Assembly (NCBI GenBank): GCA_947561715.1
Contig: OX387200.1
Coordinates: 18,726,501 to 18,790,500 of the forward strand
Origin: Ascidia mentula
Taxonomy: Eukaryota > Chordata > Ascidiacea > Phlebobranchia > Ascidiidae
DNA length: 64,000 bases
Direction of reading: 5' to 3'
Part shown: in pieces, positions 59,300-64,000 of the stretch
How the letters are laid out: each line of letters opens with the position of its first letter
Numbering within the stretch: the first letter of the stretch is position 1
Made by a program: the position numbers and the translations under genes
Notes under the pieces: generated by a model
Told to the model about the DNA's origin: nothing
Databases searched by the model: none
What the model saw: only the letters and a program-made list of their open reading frames with translations

Positions 59300-60837
59300 C
59301 CACTCAAGGCCCACTGTCTGGACAAAGAAACTGTTTTGCGTATTCCCTTTTAGTTGAATGCATGTAATAAAAGCAGTAGGTTGTTTTGCTTTCATGAACT
59401 ATGCGTTTCGGTTAGTGGCTGTCGGGTGGCTAGCAAACAATACAACAGCGGGCGAGCAAAACAACAAAATTGTACCGCGATACGCGTTGAACACCGGGAA
59501 AAGACACGTGATCAACTTCTGGATAAAGCGCCGATTACTGTAATGACATACATCATGCTACTATACTTTACAAATCACGCAACACATGTCGAACATTTTT
59601 GCAAATTGGCAAAAAAATTGGCTTAAATTTTACGATAAATTTCAGTCAACTTCACGGACACACGGTTCAAAACGTTGCAGTCGCGCGAAAAGGAAAAAGG
59701 CGTTTCGTGACGTGTTTTTCAAAATTAAGTAACCTTACCGGTTTTCGCGGGCAAAAAGTTCATCGAAAAAGGCTGTCGAATATATTGATAATATATTTGT
59801 TGAGCAATCTGAATGTCACACCGAAAACAACTTAACTGCAGCTGTCTTACAAAAGTGTGTGGATTTTATGTTTTCGAGCGTTTAAATTAAAATCACGTCA
59901 TCCACGTGCCGGTTTAGCTATGTAAACAGGGAAGGTTTTTGATGGGAAAATTACCAAGCCTTTTTGGGGATTGAACGGTGGTGGCGTAATTTGATCCCCG
60001 GCTGCTGTGTTGTGAGGGTTGGTGGACGTAACCATAAACCGTTATTTTGATTGTCGCCGGTAAGCGTGGTAGGCATAGTCGCAATGAAAACCAGTTTCGT
60101 GTGTGCGAAAGAAAAGGTGGAAATGTCATGAAACTTTGTTAGCATCAGCGTTAGTGTAAAGTGCTTGACTACTTCCTGAAAGCAGGTTTGAACCTGTTTG
60201 CTCGAAAGAGGGTCTGCGACTCTTCAGATAATCTTTTAAGGTAGAGATATTCACATACTGCCAGGAAATTTGTGGATTAACAGTCGTATTCAGTAGAGAG
60301 AGACAGCATGTTGTTTAGAACACCAATGGCAAAGTGCAGTAGCAGATTGAATGAAATCTTCCTAAACGGCCAGTTGGAAACACTCAGCTTTATAGCCAAA
60401 ATAGCCCATAGTTGTAACTCCATGACAAACCAAAAAATTACCGATGCTGAATGTTTGTGGCCCATTCTTACTTATGATACTAGTTCTACTATGATGATTC
60501 TGGGGCTAACTTAGAATATTGCAAAATCGAATCTTGCAGTGCAACGAACCCAAGACCAAGACCAAATACAGTTGTCAATGGAAGATCTAAATTAAAAATG
60601 TACTGCTCTTCTGGCATAAACGTACTGTATTTTACAACGTTACGTCGTAAAATACAGTACGTTTATGTCAGAAGAGCAGTACATTTTTAATTGCAATATG
60701 CCTGGCAGCAACAGGAAGATCTAAATGTTTATAAATATATCTAGTTCTCAGATATTCATCCGCAGCAAACTTGCGCAACCATTCGTAATTTAGCAATTGG
60801 TTGAATTTGTGAGATACAGCTGGATAACACGACGGGT
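59300..60837. other. Intergenic region with diverged repeats and a fold-back MITE
   Basis: No exon is supported. The part near 59947-60090 resembles 62687-62940 (shared GGCGTAATTYGATCCCC and nearby blocks), suggesting an old duplication. A fold-back MITE lies at 60590-60692. Confidence 0.45.
60590..60692. mobile_element. Fold-back MITE, second copy of the family at 24110
   Basis: 46-nt arms (60590-60635 and 60647-60692) are complementary with one mismatch, around an 11-nt loop. TTCTGGCATAAACGTACTGTATT and the adjacent TTGCAATATGCCTGGCAGCAACAG (inverted) match the 24077-24157 copy. The outer arms extend further than in the other copy. Confidence 0.82.
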
Positions 60838-62586
60838 ATGGTTTTGAAAATCCGGGCTTCCAAATTCAAAGTTCTGTCCCAGGTGTTTTTTCTTGCCGCT
60901 GTCTTGGTGACAATTTACCAAACCTACACGGCAGTTATTTGGAGAGGAGCGAGGACAAAGGTTGCCGATGCAAAAGAAGTCGCTATTCGTTAAATCTTTG
61001 TTTGTGATGTCCCGCTTTAGGTTTTATGTCTCTGACAATGTATGTAAAGTTACCTTTTGCTTGTTCTGATGGCAGAGAGCCTCGAACCGCGCTTCCCGTA
61101 GTTTTCTAATCGCTACTTGCCGTGAGTCTCCTCTGATTGATTTAAGTGATGTAACGAAGCAGATCGTTTTGTCATTTTAACAATACAAGTAAGCATAAGA
61201 AAACGAGAAGGTTCATTGCAAAGTTCGGTTGGGGTTTTGCTGGAGGTTTTCCGTTTCTGATCACGCAACTTGGTCGCCAATCATTGTAATTTTAAAAAAA
61301 TGTAGAAAACAACTAACCAGAAGGGACCCGAGGCAATATGGCGGTTTATACACATTTTTTTTCAGAACCCAACGCAAAACTTCCGCGAGAAGCTACAATT
61401 CAGCGGACCATGTCATTTGCGAAAGTAGGAATGTCCATAAGTGTAAAATACATGTTGTGTATTTTGTTGAACAATAATAGAAGAATTTATTTAGGCGGTT
61501 CACTGCAGTAGGACCTGTGAACTATAGGAATACACTATTCAGGCAGTGATAACAATTGCCATCTTTATAAATGCAGGCCCATAATTGTTTATAAGCGTCG
61601 TGCTTTATTTAGACCTGTCACGTTATGATAGTGCATTAAAGTGGCAATTCGAATTCACGTGTAACCATGGCAAACATAGACTAACTTTAGGTTTCCCGTA
61701 AATGATGACATTCCTGTTTCAGGCACAGATTTGGGATGCTATGACGTAAGAAATCAAACGGCGGGTGTGATTTTGAAACATCAATTGATGAATCCCGTGG
61801 GGTGCCTGCGGAGCTGCCAATTGGAGTAAGTTCGTTAAAGCATGTCACAGCCTTCGCATCCCTGATTCGGAGTGATCTGTCCTTCAGATACAATTTCAAA
61901 ACAACATATAATTAGTAAAATAAGATGATGCGCAATCGTAAATCTTCTAAATTGTGGTATTTTGCATGTCTGTTTGGGCGCAAACTGACCACTGCGAGGA
62001 ATAACGCTATTGAAAAGCGATTGTCTTGTAATGCATCAGGTGTTTGTGCAGAAACTTTCCGTTTGTTGCTATTGAGAATGGTGAGACTTGCAAATGTTTC
62101 GCAACGTTATCGAATGTCGAGGACCTTCTTAATCCCCAAAGCAGCTGTAATATTCCATGCAAGGGAAATAAGCTGAATATGTGCGGAGGCAAATACGCTG
62201 CAAACTTATACCTTATCAAGAATATTTTTATACATTTGGGCATTTTAAGATCGTTTCAAGCAATCAGGATTTCGTTTCAATCTTTATACTATTTAAGGTA
62301 TAATGAAGCAATTTAATTTTTAAATAAGATTAATTTTTAGTGTGCATTTGGTGGATGTCAATTAGAGAAGAAATATTATGCAGGGCAAATGCATTTTTGT
62401 TTTAAGTTACAGGCCCCAGGTTAAAACAGGTTTTATTTTGCAGCTTTCAGCAAAAAAGCAGTTGACTTGCGGGTATGGGAGTGGCTAAACGTTACAAGAT
62501 ACGCAATAAAAAGCGGCAAGCCCTATTTGATCATGTACTACGAGGACATAGTGTCCGACCCAATTTCCAGTGTTAACCGACAGTAA
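60838..62586 (+). CDS. WSC-domain membrane protein with shortened sulfotransferase-like tail (WSCD-like)
   Basis: Probable exons: 60838-60960 (start and signal anchor, end uncertain), 61723-61825, 62040-62297, 62451-62586. The first encodes a type II anchor (KVLSQVFFLAAVLVTIYQTY). Exons 2 and 3 make a WSC domain with its Cys pattern: LGCYDVRNQTAG, then C-x3-C (CLRSC), CLCRNF, CKCF, CNIPC and MCGGKYA. Exon 4 reads SKKAVDLRVWEWLNVTRYA then LIMYYEDIVSDP, as in the C-terminal part of Golgi sulfotransferase domains of WSCD proteins (W-x2-N..., YEDL-x-D). The PAPS-binding first half of that domain is not found, so enzyme activity is doubtful. The phase from exon 1 to exon 2 does not close, so a small exon is missing from this model. 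Exons 2-4 join in phase. Confidence 0.65.
61460..61600. repeat. Second copy of the dispersed repeat at 58886-59016
   Basis: Same ordered blocks as 58886-59016, with an extra 30-40 bases in the middle. It lies in the first intron of the WSC gene. Confidence 0.65.
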
Positions 62587-63873
62587 ATTCTAAGATTTAA
62601 CGCACATGCGCATAAAGAGTTTGCTGTGTCTTGCTAATTTAGGTGCTGAAATATCACATTTGATATCTCTATTTCAGTAACCCCTGGAAAATTCACCAAC
62701 CCTTTGTAGTGATTGGCGGCGTAATTCGATCCCCCACTACTAATGTTTTGTGTTGTGGAATTCGAACGATGGTGTACCTTGTTAAAAAGTTCTAGCGACT
62801 GTTGGTTGTAAGAGGGCTAGATATGCCGTTATAACCGCTAAAGAGAGATGGTTTGAAGTTATTCTTGTACAACGCTATAGTGGGTGTTCATAATATACCT
62901 GTAAATTGGTTTCAGTGAAGACAAGTCTCGCAGGTGTGAAGCTGTCATACAACTATGGAAATAGGAAGGATAATATTGGTGTGTCTATAGTGAAGGTATA
63001 GGCAAATCTTACATTGATTCTATGCTTTACATTATCCGGTTTGGGTGCAGGTCAATGTTTATTTGGGCATATGTGCAATAGGAGTCTAAAAAAGATAGTT
63101 TAAAATGTTTATTGGCATAAACTGTGATTAACTTGCAACTTATTTTACAGAAAAAGTTATCAGAGTACGAACGAATGCCAGTTCTTTGTAAAATTGGTTA
63201 AGCAGAAAAGGCGGTTTTAAACTTCATGTCATTTTGTTTGATATTAAACCTTTAGAGCACCACGTAAACATACACTTATTTGAGTCATCATTTGTGAAGC
63301 GTGTGAAGAGAATTCCTCTCGTTTTCATTTTTCCCAGATGTAAAACATCATTTCTCGTCAGATTTGTAATAGAAAATCTGCAAGGTGTGACTGTAACGCA
63401 ATGAAACGATTTTGCTGCTTTACACATTTGGAAAACAGACGGACCGAAGGCTGCAGACGGAGTTAGGCTTTACTGTAGAACTCGCACAGTCTTCTGGCAT
63501 CCGGCTTAAACTTTACGCCGTCTGATTTTGCAAACGTGTGTTTTAATTAATAAATAAGTCTCCTCACGGAGTTTTAAATTTAGTAGTCTACAGGAAGGAC
63601 ACACAAGCAGACTTAGCTTCAGTTATACCAGCCGACAGAATTCAATTGGTACGCTGCACAATTAATTGCGATCTAGCAGTGACACTTGGTGACTAATAAT
63701 TTATGCAGGATATCATTCGTTTGTCAGAATTGCAGCGCACAACGAATAGTGTATTTATCAACTTAATACGGACGTTTGCAGTGTCGGCGCATAATTAAAC
63801 TGTTCTTGCTACAATATTAACTTTTTTATGTTTTTTTAACTCTTAAGGTTTTACAGGAAAAACAGCTGGCAAC
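62587..63873. other. Intergenic region before the last gene start
   Basis: The first 350 bases include the diverged partner of 59947-60090. No exon could be supported in the rest. Confidence 0.4.
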
Positions 63874-64000
63874 ATGTTAACAAGAAGATTAAATGTCTTT
63901 ATGTGCTTGTATAAGCTTCTCGTAGCGCTGTGTTTTGTGTCAGTGGTTCTAATTACCTTATTCGGCGTTGGGCTTTTTAGTAATGTTGTGAAACGGAGGG
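63874..64000 (+). CDS. N-terminus of a membrane-anchored protein, cut by window end
   Basis: The ATG at 63874 opens a frame to the window edge (42 codons): a basic start (MLTRRLNV), one hydrophobic span (LLVALCFVSVVLITLFGVGLF) and then basic residues. This is a type II signal-anchor layout, like the first exon of the WSC gene just upstream, so a related Golgi enzyme is possible. AG-preceded sequence (TTTTACAG ending at 63855) lies 18 bases before the ATG. Too short to name. Confidence 0.5.
   Translation, partial: MLTRRLNVFMCLYKLLVALCFVSVVLITLFGVGLFSNVVKRR

Noticed and set aside
1..64000. CRISPR arrays, operons or other prokaryotic features
   Set aside because: The genes are spliced and animal-type; no regularly spaced direct repeats or polycistronic runs with ribosome binding sites are present.

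Overview
The window reads as animal nuclear DNA. Genes are split by short GT-AG introns (mostly 0.1-1.5 kb), intergenic DNA is AT-rich and full of short transposons, and two proteins (IER3IP1 and PPTC7) are close to their vertebrate orthologues. Compact introns, lineage-specific 7TM and GTPase duplicates and vertebrate-like housekeeping genes fit a tunicate such as Ciona best. The species is an inference. All exon models were made by hand from splice signals and reading phase.

Layout, left to right. 1-143 is the tail of an unidentified exon. 3595-6187 (+) is an intact four-exon gene with a TIR-like domain whose pattern recalls the TICAM (TRIF/TRAM) adaptors. 15469-19937 (+) is its duplicate, broken by a 2.7-kb composite transposon and an in-frame stop. 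Between the two lies a 4.9-kb LTR retroelement (9625-14530, minus orientation). It has identical-looking 631-bp LTRs, a Ty3/gypsy-type gag and env-like remnants, but no pol. 22177-22425 (+) is IER3IP1. 23964-28132 (-) is PPTC7 in seven exons. 29094-31341 (+) is a lysosomal phospholipase A2/LCAT-like lipase that carries one in-frame TGA. 31820-32090 is a decayed C2H2 zinc-finger fragment. 32619-35974 (-) and 40661-43761 (-) are two paralogous rhodopsin-like GPCRs with the same six-exon structure. 47086-49105 (-) is a different two-exon 7TM protein. 52172-54685 and 56437-59299 (+) are tandem GBP/atlastin-type large GTPases. 60838-62586 (+) is a WSC-domain gene with a shortened sulfotransferase-like tail. 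63874-64000 (+) is the start of another membrane-anchored protein.

Mobile DNA is abundant and informative. There are hAT-like MITEs with 8-bp target duplications, a Harbinger-like MITE with TTA duplications nested in one of them, perfect fold-back MITEs, and the composite TTAA element. A decayed hAT transposase lies at about 8345-8760.

Functionally the window mixes housekeeping genes with duplicated genes from families that act in innate immunity elsewhere (TIR adaptors, GBP-like GTPases). The two immune-type families are about 33 kb apart, and nothing in the sequence shows that they work together. The best candidates for undescribed biology are the TICAM-like TIR gene with its acidic repeat tail, the GBP-like pair with a homogenised 5' half and divergent C-termini, and the orphan 7TM genes.
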